Positions 1 through 10,519 of a DNA stretch of 64,000 bases are shown here, piece after piece. Source of the stretch: Vombatus ursinus (lineage: Eukaryota; Chordata; Mammalia; Diprotodontia; Vombatidae); assembly GCF_900497805.2 (NCBI RefSeq), contig NW_020953950.1, positions 830,200 through 894,199 on the forward strand. The letters are read 5' to 3'. The notes under the pieces are model-generated. The model was given only the letters and a program-made list of their open reading frames with translations, did not search any database and was not told the DNA's origin. Position 1 is the first letter of the stretch; every line of letters starts with the position of its first letter. A program made the position numbers and the translations under genes.

Positions 1-238
1 GTCTAAGTTTTGTCTCAGAGCCCAGAAATTTAGAGGTTGCAAAAAAAAAAATTTAACATAATAGCTACTTCTACAGCATAGAAGATGGAATAATAGCTAA
101 TAATAATATGATACTACTACTAATAATAACCTCTCCTTTTTCAGTTGAATTTGTCTTTATTCCTTTTGTAATATTGTCAAGATAGGCACTGTGGCACTGT
201 GGATTGAGAGCAGTGGTACTCTGCAAACTCGCTCTGGA

Positions 239-452
239 GATCTGGTTGTTAAATTTTCAGTGGTGGCATTTATACCTCAGAAATCAGGGACAAATCAGGG
301 CTTGACTCATTGTTTTGTTGACTGTCTAGACTTAAGAAAGTGATGAAGAAAATGCCAACAATGCAGATAAAACTTAAAAGTGTGTTATGTGCACTTTCAT
401 TCTTTTTTTCTGGAGAATCAATTGTTAAACATTTGCCAGCACATTCCTGAAG
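239..452 (+). repeat. Unclassified dispersed repeat A, copy 1
   Basis: Shares GGGCTTGA..CATTG-TTTTGTTGACT, CTAGACTTAAGAAAGTGATG and AATTGTTAAACAT with 11273-11575 and 22055-22235. I cannot assign it to a named family. Confidence 0.7.
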
Positions 453-461
453 GAAAGTCAA

Positions 462-1050
462 TCTTGGAGTCAAGAAGTCATGGGTTCAAGTTGTGGTTCT
501 GACACAAATGGAGTGTATGACCCTAGACAAGTCACTTACATCTCAGTACCCCAAGCAACCCAATGCTGATTTGCACTGGGAGAAGGAATTTCCTCTGGGA
601 ATTCTCTATATCAATGAAATCACAGGTTCAGTTTTTTTTTTTTAAAAGTAGTATTTTCAAATTATGACCTAATAATGCTATTACTAATAGCTAACATTCC
701 TATGTTACTCTAAGGTTTCCAAAGTGCTTTACAAATATCTCATTTGATTCTCACAGCCCTGGGAGGTAGGGGCTATTATCCCCATTTTACAGCTGAGGAA
801 ACTTAGGCAGGCAGAGGTTAAGTGACTTGCCCAGGATCACACAGCTAAGGTAGTGTCTGAGGCTGGATTTTATCTCAGGTCTTTCTCACTAAAGGCCCAG
901 AACTCTATCCATAGCAACCACCTTGAAGGGAAGTCATGGGGTAATAATCATAACAACAGCTAACATTTCTAGAGTGCTGAAAAAGGTTTGCAAAATGCTT
1001 TACATATATTATTTCATTTCATTCTCACAAAACCATATGAAGATAATAGT
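462..1050. repeat. CORE-SINE (MIR/THER-type) cluster
   Basis: A plus-strand copy (462-632) ends in a marsupial-type tail (CCTCTGGGAATTCTCTATA, then AATGAAATCACAGGT). Two minus-strand copies follow: 690-903, with the CORE segment CATTTTACAGCTGAGGAAAC, and a fragment at 940-1050 that leads into minisatellite array 1. Confidence 0.8.
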
Positions 1051-1057
1051 GAACTCG

Positions 1058-1345
1058 GGTCAGAGGCCAGAGAAGTTAGAGCTGGGAGGGTCCTTAGAAC
1101 CCAGGATGTCAGAGCTGGGAGGACCCTTAGAACACAGGATGTCAGAGCTGGAGGGCCCTTAGAACACAGGATGTCAGAGCTGAGAGGGCCCTTAGAACAC
1201 AGGATGTCAGAGCTGGGAGGGTCCTTAGAACCCAGGATGTCAGAGCTGGGAGGACCCTTAGAACACAGGATGTCAGAGCTGGAGGGCCCTTAGAACACAG
1301 AATGTCTGAGGGGACAGAGTTGGGAGGGGCCTTAGAACAACCATG
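1058..1345. repeat. Minisatellite array 1 (about 32-33 bp unit, about 8 units)
   Basis: Units of the form GAGCTGGGAGG-GYCCTTAGAAC-MCAGGATGTCA repeat head to tail. The unit is the reverse complement of the CORE-SINE/MIR 3' tail (CCCTTCCAGCTCTGACATYCT), and a minus-strand CORE-SINE fragment lies immediately to the left (940-1050). Because a 33-bp unit keeps frame, it yields apparent repeat ORFs (MSELGGPLEHR); these are not genes. Confidence 0.9.
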
Positions 1346-1582
1346 TACTAAAAAGACATATATAGGATAAATTAGAAACAATCTTGGAAGTCATTAGCAT
1401 TAAGGATAATTGGAAAAGGTTTCTTGCAGAAAGGGGAATTAAATAAACAAAATGCAAAGGCTGGGAAATTGTTCCTGCCATCAAGCCTGAATCTGACTCT
1501 CTGTAGCTTGCAGCAAATGCTTCTAATTATGTCTTTCAGGTCCTAGCAGAACAAATCTGATCCCCTTTCCACATGGTTTTGT
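1346..1582. other. No gene or repeat recognised
   Basis: Ordinary intronic sequence of FHAD1 intron 3. Confidence 0.5.
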
Positions 1583-1788
1583 TGTTCAGTCATTATGAAA
1601 TAACCCCATTTAGGGTTTTCTTGACAAAAATACTGGAGTGGTTTACCATTTCCTTCTCCAGCTCATTTTACAGATAAGGAAACTGAGGCAAACAGGGTTA
1701 AGTGACTTGCCCAGGGTCACCCAGCTAATAAGTGTCTAAGATGGGATTTGAACTCAGGGAGATGAGTCTTTCTGCCTTTTTTCCATGT
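1583..1788 (-). repeat. tRNA-headed SINE with RTE (BovB-like) tail
   Basis: Reverse complement of the marsupial long SINE: it begins GTTGTTCAGTCATT, has TACTGGAGTGGTTTACCATT and CCAGGGTCACCCAGCTAATA, and stops before the 5' head. Confidence 0.85.
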
Positions 1789-1799
1789 GACAGTTCTTT

Positions 1800-2161
1800 A
1801 TATACTTGAAGATAGCTATACTTGAATCAGGTGCCCTGGGTTCCAGTCCTGGCTCTGATATTTACTAGCTGTGTGACCCTGGATAAGTTATGTTCTATAA
1901 AGGTTCTGTAAAGTAGGGATCATAGTACAAGCAGTTCCAGGGGAAGCCAATTTCTAGGTTACAGAATTGGGGTGGGGGAGGAAAAGAGAGGAGAAAGAGG
2001 AAGGAAGTGATGGGGAGAGAGAAGAGAAGAGGGTGGCAGGAGGGAAATGAGAGAGGTGAGGAGGAGAGGGAGAAGCAAGGAGAGGAATGGAAGGAGGGAA
2101 GGAACATGAAGAAGGGGGGAGAGGAAAGAGGAAGAGGAGGGAGGAGGAGGAAGAAAAAGAA
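1800..2161. repeat. CORE-SINE fragment, then GA-rich low-complexity tract
   Basis: 1800-1925 is a plus-strand CORE-SINE fragment (TTTACTAGCTGTGTGACCCT). 1966-2161 is nearly pure purine (GGA/GAA) on the plus strand and gives spurious Ser/Pro/Leu-rich ORFs on the minus strand. Confidence 0.8.
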
Positions 2162-2795
2162 TCAATATTAGATGACTCGGCTTGATCAGTATCCAGACCA
2201 TCTCTTTCTCATTCCTCATTTCCTCTGCAGCCATTTCACTGAGTTTTAGTTCCTTACAGCAGAGAAGAAGCAGAGAGAGGCGTGGGCACCCAAAGGGTCA
2301 ATTCTGCATGCCCAGGGGCTGTGCCAACAGCTTGATTCAAACAGCTCTGGTCAAAGTTTGGTAAAGGTTGAAAGTCAGAGCCGGGCTAAGGATTGTTGAC
2401 CATCTGTGCACTTCCTTTCCAGGCTTCCTCCACTTCCATTAGCATACCTAGCTGAGAGGTGGTCAGAGAGAGCTGTGACCTTCTCCAATCACTAGGCAGA
2501 GAAGCTGGTGCTGATGCTGATGCTGATGCTGACATCCTCCTCTGGGTCCCCCCCACCCCAGCCACACCCCCTCTCAAAAATGCAATGGGTTGCATGCTGT
2601 TATGGAAAGGAGACAGGCTGGTAAGTCCAGAGAGCAGAAGATCCTGCTCTCAGGTGAAACACAAACATACAAATTGGGCCAAATTTGTGGTGCATGTTCG
2701 ATCTGGAGTTTTGCCTCAAAAGCTGAGTTTGTGTCGGGGGAGAAGAAAAGGACAGGCCATTGCATGGTGGGGATGGTGTTAGCATGGCAGTAGGG
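2162..2795. other. Unique-looking intronic sequence, no gene supported
   Basis: Contains a short (GCTGAT)n run near 2510-2530. Open frames exist on both strands, but none has splice sites plus similarity that would make it an exon. Confidence 0.5.
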
Positions 2796-2796
2796 A

Positions 2797-3430
2797 GCTC
2801 CAGCAGCCCCTGGCCCTGGCTCTGCCACCAACCAGCTGGGCAACCTTAGCTCCTCTGGGGGCCTTCTCAACTTTCTCTTAAATTAAAAGGAAAGGGTTAG
2901 ACTAGACCAGGCATTCTTAACCTGGAGACCCAAGGGACAGATTTTAGGGGCTCCATGAAGTTGGAGGGGAAAAAGGTACTGCCCTAACTTCCATTTGAAA
3001 TGTAGCATTTTCTGCTATCCACATCCAGAGACAGAATTGTGGAATCTGAATGCAGATGGAAGCATACTGTTTTCTCTTTCTTTTTTTGTTTTTGTTTTTT
3101 TCTTTTTCGTGGTTTTTCCTTTTTGTTCTGATTCTTTTTTCACAACATGACTAATGTGGAAATATGTTTAATATGATTGTACATGTATAGCCTGTATCAG
3201 ATTGCATGCCATCTTGGGGAAGAGGGAGGAGAGAGGAGAAACAATTTGGAACTCAAAATCTTATAAAAGTGAATGTTGAAAACTAAAAAGACATAAATTA
3301 ATTTTAAAATGTAGCATTTTCTTCAATTATTTAAAAACATTGTTCTGAGAAGGAGTCCATGGGCTTCCCCAGAATGCCAAAGGGGTCCAGGACACAAAAG
3401 ACATGACAACCCCCTGGGCTAGACTATCTC
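2797..3430 (+). mobile_element. MIR fragment, then hAT-like DNA element with nested LINE-type insertion
   Basis: 2797-2908 is a MIR. 2909-3430 is a short non-autonomous DNA element starting CATTCTTAACCTGGAGACCC and ending GGGGTCCAGGACACAAAAG, related to copies at 18897-19132 and 61695-61897. It is split at 3014-3306 by a 293-bp retroposon bounded by perfect 16-bp target duplications (AAATGTAGCATTTTCT at 2998-3013 and 3307-3322). Confidence 0.8.
3014..3306 (+). mobile_element. 5'-truncated LINE-type 3' end inside the hAT-like element
   Basis: Begins GCTATCCACATCCAGAGACA, contains CACAACATGACTAATGTGG and GGAACTCAAAATCTTATAA, and ends A-rich. The same 3' end occurs at 60960-61425, and its upstream part at 59240-60000. 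The family looks like a marsupial non-LTR element, possibly L1-related; the name is uncertain. Confidence 0.75.
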
Positions 3431-3474
3431 CTAGTTCTGATGTTCTATGTTCCAAATAAGTAAACAAGCAAAAT

Positions 3475-3605
3475 AGATACAATGAAATAATACTTGTAAA
3501 GTGCTTTGGAAACGTTGAAGCACTATATAAATGTTATTATTACTATTAATGTCCTTCCAGGTTTGATTGTATTCTAAGGACTTTCAAACTCTGATGTTCT
3601 ATGAT
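3475..3605 (+). repeat. CORE-SINE tail
   Basis: GTAAAGTGCTTTGGAAACG, then TATTATTACTATTA and a tail (CTGATGTTCTATGATTCTA) that matches the unit of the minisatellite arrays in single copy. Confidence 0.65.
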
Positions 3606-3760
3606 TCTATTAACTTCATATAAAAGACCAAAGTACTTAAAAAAAAACATTTCTCTGGGAAGCCCTGGTTGTCTCTCAAGAACATAGGCACTTGATTTAG
3701 TCGATTGGCTGCATAATTTATGAATTGATGTGAATTAGATGGTAGTACAATTAAATTATA

Positions 3761-4010
3761 GGAGCAGCTAGGTGATGAAGTGGATAGAGTGCTGGGCCTG
3801 GAGTCAGGAAGACTCATCTTCCTGAGTTCAAATCTGGCTTTAGACACTTACTAGCTGTGTGACCCTTAATCCTGTCTGCCTCAGTTCCCTCCTCTGTAAA
3901 ATGAACTGGAGAAGGAAATGGCAAACCACTCCAGTATCTCTGCCAAGAAAACTCCAAACGGGGTCACAGAGAGTCAGAAAAGACTGAAACAACTGAACAA
4001 CAGCATTAAC
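3761..4010 (+). repeat. tRNA-headed SINE with RTE tail, full length
   Basis: GAGCAGCTAGGTGATGAAGT through GGCAAACCACTCCAGTATC to GACTGAAACAACTGAACAAC. The final segment resembles BovB/RTE 3' ends, which implies mobilisation by RTE machinery. Confidence 0.92.
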
Positions 4011-4029
4011 AAAACAGATGGCAAATGGT

Positions 4030-4895
4030 GCAAACCAAGGATGACAGAGTCAAGATTTCCCAAATACCTTGATAGACTGGATCTCCCAAGATGCAATTTA
4101 ATGGGGTAAATGTGGCCTTACACCTGGATTTCAAACTTTAAAAGTACAAGATGGGGGTCAAAGGGATAAGGATGGGCAGCAGCCAGTCTGAGCATGATCT
4201 GGAGATTTTAATGAACTCCAAGATTAAAATGAACCAATCGTGTGATATGGCGGCCCAAAGAGCTAATATGTTCTCAAACTGCATTAAGAGAGTCTCAGCT
4301 TTCAGGAAGTGGGAAGCAAGAGTCCCTCTGTCCTGTCCTCTTCAGACCTTGTCTAAAACACTGTTTTTAGTTAGTTCTCAGCACCACAACTGAGAAAGGC
4401 CACTAATGAGCTAGAGCACTTCCAACGGAGGGCAATAGGAAGGTGAGAGGTCCGTGTCATATAAGGGTCTTCTGACTATTACTACCACCACCCCCACCCC
4501 CACCACCACTACTATTATTACAATAACAACTACTACTACTACCACCACCACCACCACTACTACTACTACTAGCACTATTACTGATAATAACGATAATAAA
4601 AATAGCTAGCAATTATATAAGTGGAAGAGGGCCTAGGTTTGTTTTGTATGGGGTCCTAGCAGGCAGACATAGAAAGAAGGGAGAAGTCACAAAGAGTGTT
4701 AGAATTGATCTTAGGAAAAACTTTCTAAAAATTAAAGCTGGTTACCTTGAGATGTGATGGGTCCTCTTTGTTGAAGACCTTTAAGCAAAGGCTAGATGTG
4801 CCTTAATCAGTACATTCTGAAGGGTACTCCTTTTCTGTTTGGGTTGGATTCCACTGCTGCTGAAGCCCTTCCAACTATGAAATTCTGTGACTGAT
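4030..4895 (+). mobile_element. CR1/L3 LINE 3' end with internal microsatellite
   Basis: 4150-4475 and 4620-4895 carry CR1/L3 hallmarks (AATGAACCAATCGTGTGATATGG, GGAAAAACTTTCTAAAAATT, GCAAAGGCTAGATGTG, ending in CTTCCAACTATGAAATTCTG). 4476-4612 is an imperfect ACC/ACT/AAT trinucleotide microsatellite within it. Confidence 0.75.
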
Positions 4896-5089
4896 TCAGC
4901 CTCTCATCTCTACTTTAGCTCATTGTCTTTGGTTTCTGCCATAGCCAACAGCAGCATGTGGGGCTGCCAGCCACCTATGTTTTCTTTCCCAGCACTGCTT
5001 CTGACTCTCTTGACACCCTGCACCGTCCCCAACAACTCTCCCCACCCTGCTTTTCAGTTCCCTGATCTTGTATTGTCTTCCCCCATTAG

Positions 5090-5370
5090 ATAATATTTGT
5101 AAAACATTCAGCATAGTGCCTGGCACACAGTAGGCACATTCCCTTCCTGTTAGAATGTAAGCTCCTTGAGGGCAGGGACTTTCTTTTTCCTTGTATTTGT
5201 ATCTCCAGTTCTTAGCACAGTGTCTGGCACCTAGTGGGCACTTATTAAATACTTATTCCCTTCGCATTAGAATGTAAGCTTCCTGAAGGCAGAGACTGTT
5301 TCTCTTTTTGCTTGTGTGGCACATAGTAGGCACTTAATAAATGTCTCTTAACTTGTTGACTGAATTGGTT
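5090..5370 (+). repeat. L2 3' tail, two tandem copies
   Basis: TTAGAATGTAAGCTCCTTGA and TTAGAATGTAAGCTTCCTGA start two successive tails, each followed by a GGCACxTAGTxGGCACTTA(A)TAAAT end. Confidence 0.85.
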
Positions 5371-5984
5371 GCCATGGATTTGTGATCTTGTTTACATAAC
5401 AGCTCCTCTGCCCCTTCCTTTGGTGGCCTCTGTTTTGCTGTGGTTCCATTTATTTATTTATGTTTCCCAATTATTTTTAAAAGAGAGGAATGTGGAAAAA
5501 AAAGAGAGAGGAATGTGATTCATATGTTGCTGTAATCATTATGTTTACACCAAGAGCCTCCTAAAGGGAGGTCGGCAGCAACTAATGAAGCTTGTTCTCC
5601 TGCGACTTCCTTCTCGGAAAGTTCACAAAGCATTTAAAACAACAATTGCAAGTTTACAGCAAACATCATTTCTTACATTTCCCAGGTCTGAGAGAAAGAC
5701 AGAATGTTTTAGCCTCGTGCAGTGACTGCTTCTAGGCCGACAAAGCTGAAATCAACGAGAAGAGACTCCATGTCCCCATGGGTTCTCCCCCTGCCATCTT
5801 GACTGTTAGAAGGTTGTTTTGTCTTTTTTTTTTTTTTTGCCAAGCAAATGCTTTTGCGAGAAAAAAAAAACTTGAGTTTTCTTATCTGGGCAAATCTGCT
5901 TGCAAAGGCTCCCTTCCTACTAGGTGGATGGAGATGGTTTGGGAGATTTTCTACCCAAAGGAAGATTCAATAGAGGTCCACCAC
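5371..5984. other. Unique-looking intronic sequence
   Basis: No exon or repeat recognised. About 5550-5770 has balanced composition and could be conserved non-coding DNA, which cannot be judged from one genome. Confidence 0.4.
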
Positions 5985-6565
5985 CAGTGGACCAGTTGTG
6001 GGCACCCACATGTTAGGAAAGATATGGACAGCCTGGAGCCTATCCAAAGAGGGTAACCAAGATGGGGAGATCATGTCATGAGAGTCCTGGTTGAAGGAAC
6101 TGGGTATTTTTAACTTGGAGAAGAGGACTGTGGGACACCCAACAAGATGGTGAGGTTTAACATTTTTATTAATGACTTAAATGAAGATGGGATGGCATGA
6201 TCATCAAGGTTGAAGATGACACAAAACTAGGATGGGTGACTAATATATTGGATGGTATTGGATTGGGCAGGTGGAAGAGGGACATATGATGGCTGATGTC
6301 AAGCTGTAGTAGGGGGTCAATTTGCTCTACCTGATCCCTGAAGACAGACCTAGAAGCAGGTTTGGAGAGGGGTGGGTGGGAGAAGGTGCAGGATCATTTT
6401 TCAACTTGTTCCAAAGTGGAAATGGTTGCTTGAGGAAGGCTTCACTTGAGGTCTTTAGGAAACTAATAAATGTCACACCACCTTGGGGGATATCAAACAG
6501 GAAATTCCTGCTTAGGGAGAGGTTTGACTGACACGGAAGTTCCTGCCATCCTTGAAATTCTGTAA
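5985..6565 (+). mobile_element. CR1/L3 LINE fragment
   Basis: Matches the CR1/L3 region around AACATTTTTATTAATGACTT, then AAATGAAGATGGGATGGCAT and GAAGATGACACAAAACTAGG, the degraded end of an ORF2 and its 3' UTR. Confidence 0.75.
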
Positions 6566-7138
6566 TTCTTTGCTTCCTTGTCTATAGCAACATTTGCAGA
6601 AAATATCTGGCTTGCCTAATATCCCCCTCCCCCTGCCCCGAAATCCCCAAACAAATGTATCATCACTTTGTCTTAAAAAAAAATAGTTTACATTTGAGAA
6701 ATATCTTTTGGGAAGTGGGGGGGGGTGGGGCAAGGAGAGGCAGGTGCAAACCTTCGGGCCCTTGAAATGGACCCAGATGAGGTTTTCCCCGAAAGTGGTA
6801 TTCTATAGGAAAATGCTTCATCCTTAAGGCAGGAACAGAAAGAGAAGGCCAAGGGCTGACTGTCCCAATACCCTGTCCTTAGAAATGAACACAGGAACAC
6901 TCTCAGGGAGAGAACAACACACATGTTGCAGATTTGCTACTAGACTGTGGTTTCAAGCACCTCCAGCATTTATTTAGCCCAGTGCTTGGTAAATACTAAG
7001 TGCTTAATAAATGCTTGTTGACTGGACCTCCCGGTGAGGAAACTCCCTCTATCAGTGCAGATCAACACCTGTGTTAAATAGTTTTAAGCTTTGAGCACTA
7101 GGGAGTTAAGCTATCACCTAGCCAGTATGTGTCAGAGG

Positions 7139-7141
<3 letters not shown>
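6566..7141. other. Unclassified sequence with one L2 tail
   Basis: 6955-7030 is an L2 tail (AGCCCAGTGCTTGGTAAATA, TTAATAAATGCTTGTTGACT). No gene seen in the rest. Confidence 0.5.
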
Positions 7142-7184
<43 letters not shown>

Positions 7185-7194
7185 NNNNNNNNNN

Positions 7195-7240
<46 letters not shown>
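7142..7240. repeat. (CA)n microsatellite broken by a 10-base assembly gap
   Basis: Pure CA on both sides of ten N (7185-7194). The run of N is an assembly placeholder, so the true length is unknown. Confidence 0.97.
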
Positions 7241-7244
<4 letters not shown>

Positions 7245-7284
7245 TTAAAATTACAGTATATGAATTTTTTAAAGTTCACAGACT

Positions 7285-8062
7285 CCAGGTGAAGAACCTC
7301 AACCTATTCCAACCTACTCATTTTACAAAGGAGGAAATTGAGGCCCAGAGAAGGATTAAACCTTAAAGGAGGCCTCAGAGTACTGACTCAAGCCCAAGTC
7401 AGCCGGTCAATGGAAGCTGGATAGTTCAAGGATATTCATGAACTCATAAGGAAACCCTAGCTCAGGGATCCCAAACCCAAAGTTGACCTTTAGGGCTGCT
7501 TCCTCCCAAAGTCATAGCTTGGAGGCTTCCTGCCGTTTGTTCAGTAAATGGAAAAATATGATTGACAGCTCCAACTGGAGGGGAACAAGATGTAGATAGT
7601 ATTCATTCAGATTAGATAAATGATGGGAACTTAAAGGAAGCAGGCAGTTGATCCTAGAGGTCTTGGCCCTAGATCATGGACACTGATCTGCCCAGATATG
7701 AGAAGAAAGTGAGTATTTAAAAAAAAAAAACTACCCAAAACTCAAAGAAGAATATTTTGGAAGAGATTGGCTCCTCTCTGGGACACCTTGTGGAAAGAAC
7801 CATATAGTTAACATTTAGATTTTTCTAGTTCTTGGAGGATATTTTAAAAATGGGTGGATTGTGTAGAATGGGCCAACAGAAGGGCATAGTGCTCAATGGC
7901 AAAATGGCAGAAGGGATGAGTGAGAGGGGAGAAATGTACTGGATCCCATCTAAGGGATCATTTTGCACATTTGCCCAAAGATCCTAGCTCTGATGTTTAC
8001 CACCTTTGGGTAAGCCACTTAACTCTCTATGATCCTCAGTTTCCACATCTGTAAAACAAAAA
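7285..8062. repeat. MIR copies flanking unclassified intron
   Basis: 7285-7420 is a minus-strand MIR (CATTTTACAAAGGAGGAAATTG). 7960-8062 is a plus-strand MIR (GTAAGCCACTTAACTCTCTA). Between them nothing is recognised. Confidence 0.65.
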
Positions 8063-8097
8063 CAAAACAAAAATGGAGAAGGGGCAATGGGCTAGAG

Positions 8098-8605
8098 CAG
8101 TGATTCTCAAAATGTGGTGAGGAAAATGCTTCGGAGTTCCCCTAGACCCTTTCAAGAGGTCCGTGAGGTCAAAACTATTTTCATAAAAATACTAAGATAT
8201 TATTTATCTATTAAAACACTCCTTTCCCCAACTACCTGTGTGAGGCCTGATTTCTTCATATAGTTCAACTAAAACAATATATTGCAACAGATTGAATGCA
8301 GAAGCAGTTATAAGAATACAGCTGCTGCCTTCTCTTATGCCAGACATTAAGGAGACTTGTAAAAATATGTAAAACAATGCCACTCTTCTCACTAATTTTT
8401 TTTGTTTAGAAAATAGTTATTTTTCATTAAAATTTGTTATTTGTATTAACATTGAATGGGATTGTTATTGTTATTTAGAATGAATTAATAAATACTTTAA
8501 AATGCATCAGTTTTAATTTCTAATATGGTAAATATTAATGGATATAATCCACATAAACAAAAACTCTTTAGAGGGTTCTCAATAATTTTTAAGAGTGTAA
8601 AGAGG
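8098..8605 (+). mobile_element. hAT (Charlie-type) non-autonomous DNA element
   Basis: Starts CAGTGATTCTCAAAATGTGG, contains GGTCAAAACTATTTTCATAA and ends TTTTTAAGAGTGTAAAGAGG, the two ends of a familiar mammalian Charlie-group element. A SINE (8606-8868) is inserted at its right end. A second copy lies at 29365-29885. Confidence 0.75.
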
Positions 8606-8868
8606 TCCTGGGGCAGCTAGGTGGGGCCATAGTGGATAGAGTGCTGGGCCTGAAGTCAAGGAGACTCTTTCTGAGCTCAATTCTGGCCTCACACACTTAC
8701 TAGCTAGGTGACCCCGGCCAACTCATTTCACTTTGTTTGTGTCAGTTTCCTTATCTGTAAAATGAGCTGGAGGAGACATGGCAAACCACTCCAGTATCTC
8801 TGCCAAGAGAACCCCAAATGGGGTCATGAAGAGTTGGACACAACTGAAAAATGACTAAACAACAATAT
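8606..8868 (+). repeat. tRNA-headed SINE with RTE tail, full length
   Basis: GGGGCAGCTAGGTGGGGCCA to ACACAACTGAAAAATGACTA. Inserted at the end of the Charlie-type element. Confidence 0.92.
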
Positions 8869-9291
8869 TGGGAAAGGGAGTGAAGTGCTAACAACTGGGC
8901 AAATCTGGAAAGGGAGCCCCTGAGCTGAGCTCTGGAGGGAGGGACAGGAAAAGGTGCCCAAGAGAAGGAGAAAAATCCATGCAAGGGAGACAGCCTGGAC
9001 CTGCAGAGGTTTCACTCCAAGCCTGGGTTCTTTGTTAAAATTCAGGCCGAAACTGCACTTGTGAAGTCTTTCTCTCCCTCTCTTTCCTACAAAGCCTTTT
9101 TTCCCAGCTCCAGTCGGGGCATCTAAAAATCCAGGGCCTGTGTCTAAGGGATCTTTGGCATTTTAGATTTTTTGGTTGTGGTGCTTATTTCTTGGACTCT
9201 TTAAAATTCCTAAAATAGTACAAAACACCCTCAATCCAGGTCCATTTTCAGTTATCTACATGTGCAAATTAGTTACTAATTTTAAAGTATG
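8869..9291. other. No gene or repeat recognised
   Basis: Ordinary composition. Open frames here lack similarity and splice signals. Confidence 0.45.
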
Positions 9292-9395
9292 TAGCTCTGG
9301 GCAAGTCAGACTTCTTGTCTGGGCCTCAGAGATCACATCTGTACAATGAGAGGGTAGAAATTAGATGACCTCTAAGTTCCCTCCTAGATGTGACA
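9292..9395 (+). repeat. MIR/CORE-SINE body that seeds minisatellite array 2
   Basis: GGGCAAGTCAGACTTCTTGT and CACATCTGTACAATGAGAGG followed by the tail that becomes the first array unit. Confidence 0.8.
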
Positions 9396-9815
9396 TCCTG
9401 TATTCTAAAGTCCCTCCCATTTCTGACTGTGTTCTAAGGTCCTTCGCTTCCAGCTTTGACATCCTGTGTCCTGAAGGCCCTCTCAGCTCTGACATTCTGT
9501 GTTCTAAGGCCCCTCCCAGCTCTGACATCCTGTGTTCTAAGGGCCCTTCCAGCTCTGACATTCTGTGTTTTAAGGGCCCTTCCAGCTCTGACATCCTGTG
9601 TTCTAAGGGCCCTGCCAGCTCTGACATCCTGTGTTCTAAGGCCCCTCCCAGCTCTGACATTCTATGTTCTAAGGGCCTCCCAGCTCTGACATTTTATGTT
9701 ACAAGTTCTCTCCCCTCTCTAATATTCTGTGTTCTAAAGTCTTTCCTAGCTCTGATGTGTTATGTCTTAAGCTCACTTTTCCAGTTCTTGTATTAGTTGT
9801 TCTGAAGTCCTATAT
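9368..9815. repeat. Minisatellite array 2 (about 12-13 units)
   Basis: Plus-strand units with core AGCTCTGACATCCTGTGTTC followed by TAAGGSCCCTYCC, mostly 31-33 bp apart and decaying toward the right end. The array follows directly on a plus-strand MIR/CORE-SINE body at 9292-9395 whose tail (GATGACCTCTAAGTTCCCTCC) is the first unit. Confidence 0.92.
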
Positions 9816-10519
9816 CCATGGTCAGAGTCACATTTAAGACCTCTGGCCTTTGGGGTTAAGCTGGTTTTGGGGGAAGGTTGCATAGGATATACTTGCTCCT
9901 ATGCATGGTTGAGGCAAAGTGTAGACAGAAGTCAAAGTTGCTGGTCTGAGCAATTGGTTTTTTTCCATCCCCAAAGCTCCACAACAGAGAAAGGTTTTCA
10001 AAGGGGACAGTAGAACAGGAGGAAGGACAGGGCAATGAGGTGGGGAGTTAACTATGGGACCTGGGGATACTAGCAGCGGGGGTCATGCAGACAGTGGCCT
10101 CCCCAGCTGACCCAGGGGTCCCAGTTGGCAGAGGACCCCAGGCAAGACAGCACATTCTGAGCAGGCAGTGAGCCTACTTAGCCCATCTCACCCCAGCCCC
10201 AACTAAGGGAGCCCTGGGGAGGGGCAGCTACAGGATTCTGGAGGGGCAACAGCCCAGAACTGGGAGAGAGTACAGGTCGAGTAGAGGCTGACTCTTGAGA
10301 GGCGGAGAGAGGAATTGTTCCTTTCCCTCCTCCCTCCCCGCCACCCATGGGAGCTAGGGGCCCAGCCCCAGTTACCCACACAGCAGGTTCTGCTCTGTCT
10401 TTGGTTCTCTGAAGCTATATTCTATAACTCCACTAGCCTAATAATAATTAGAAATGTAACAAAGCTATGAAATAAACCAAGAAAGTTATTATACATTTCA
10501 AAGTCAAACAAATGATCAT
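9816..10519. other. GC-rich unique intronic sequence
   Basis: About 10030-10390 is GC-rich and repeat-free. A minus-strand frame at 10178-10381 is Pro/Ser/Gly-rich. I tested it as FHAD1 exon 4 (a Pro-rich linker in human) and found no matching residues or phase-0 acceptor without a following stop. Confidence 0.45.

Noticed and set aside
923-1381. Overlapping frames encoding an 11-residue repeat (MSELGGPLEHR) on both strands
   Set aside because: A 33-bp tandem repeat keeps any frame open. The unit is a SINE-tail sequence and the same pattern appears in several frames and strands, so it is not a protein.
1895-2234. Ser/Pro/Leu-rich minus-strand frames
   Set aside because: They come from the GA-rich tract. 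Low-complexity composition, no domain, no splice context.
2574-2870. Minus-strand 98-codon frame containing DTNSAFEAKLQIEHAPQIW
   Set aside because: It looks protein-like but begins in MIR sequence. No flanking splice signals in a fitting phase and no known similarity.
9361-9796. 143-codon frame and its mirror across array 2
   Set aside because: Same minisatellite artefact as at 1 kb.
10178-10381. Pro/Ser-rich minus-strand frame as FHAD1 exon 4
   Set aside because: Position and composition were tempting, but no residue match to the human FHAD1 linker as recalled and no phase-0 acceptor that avoids a stop before a donor.
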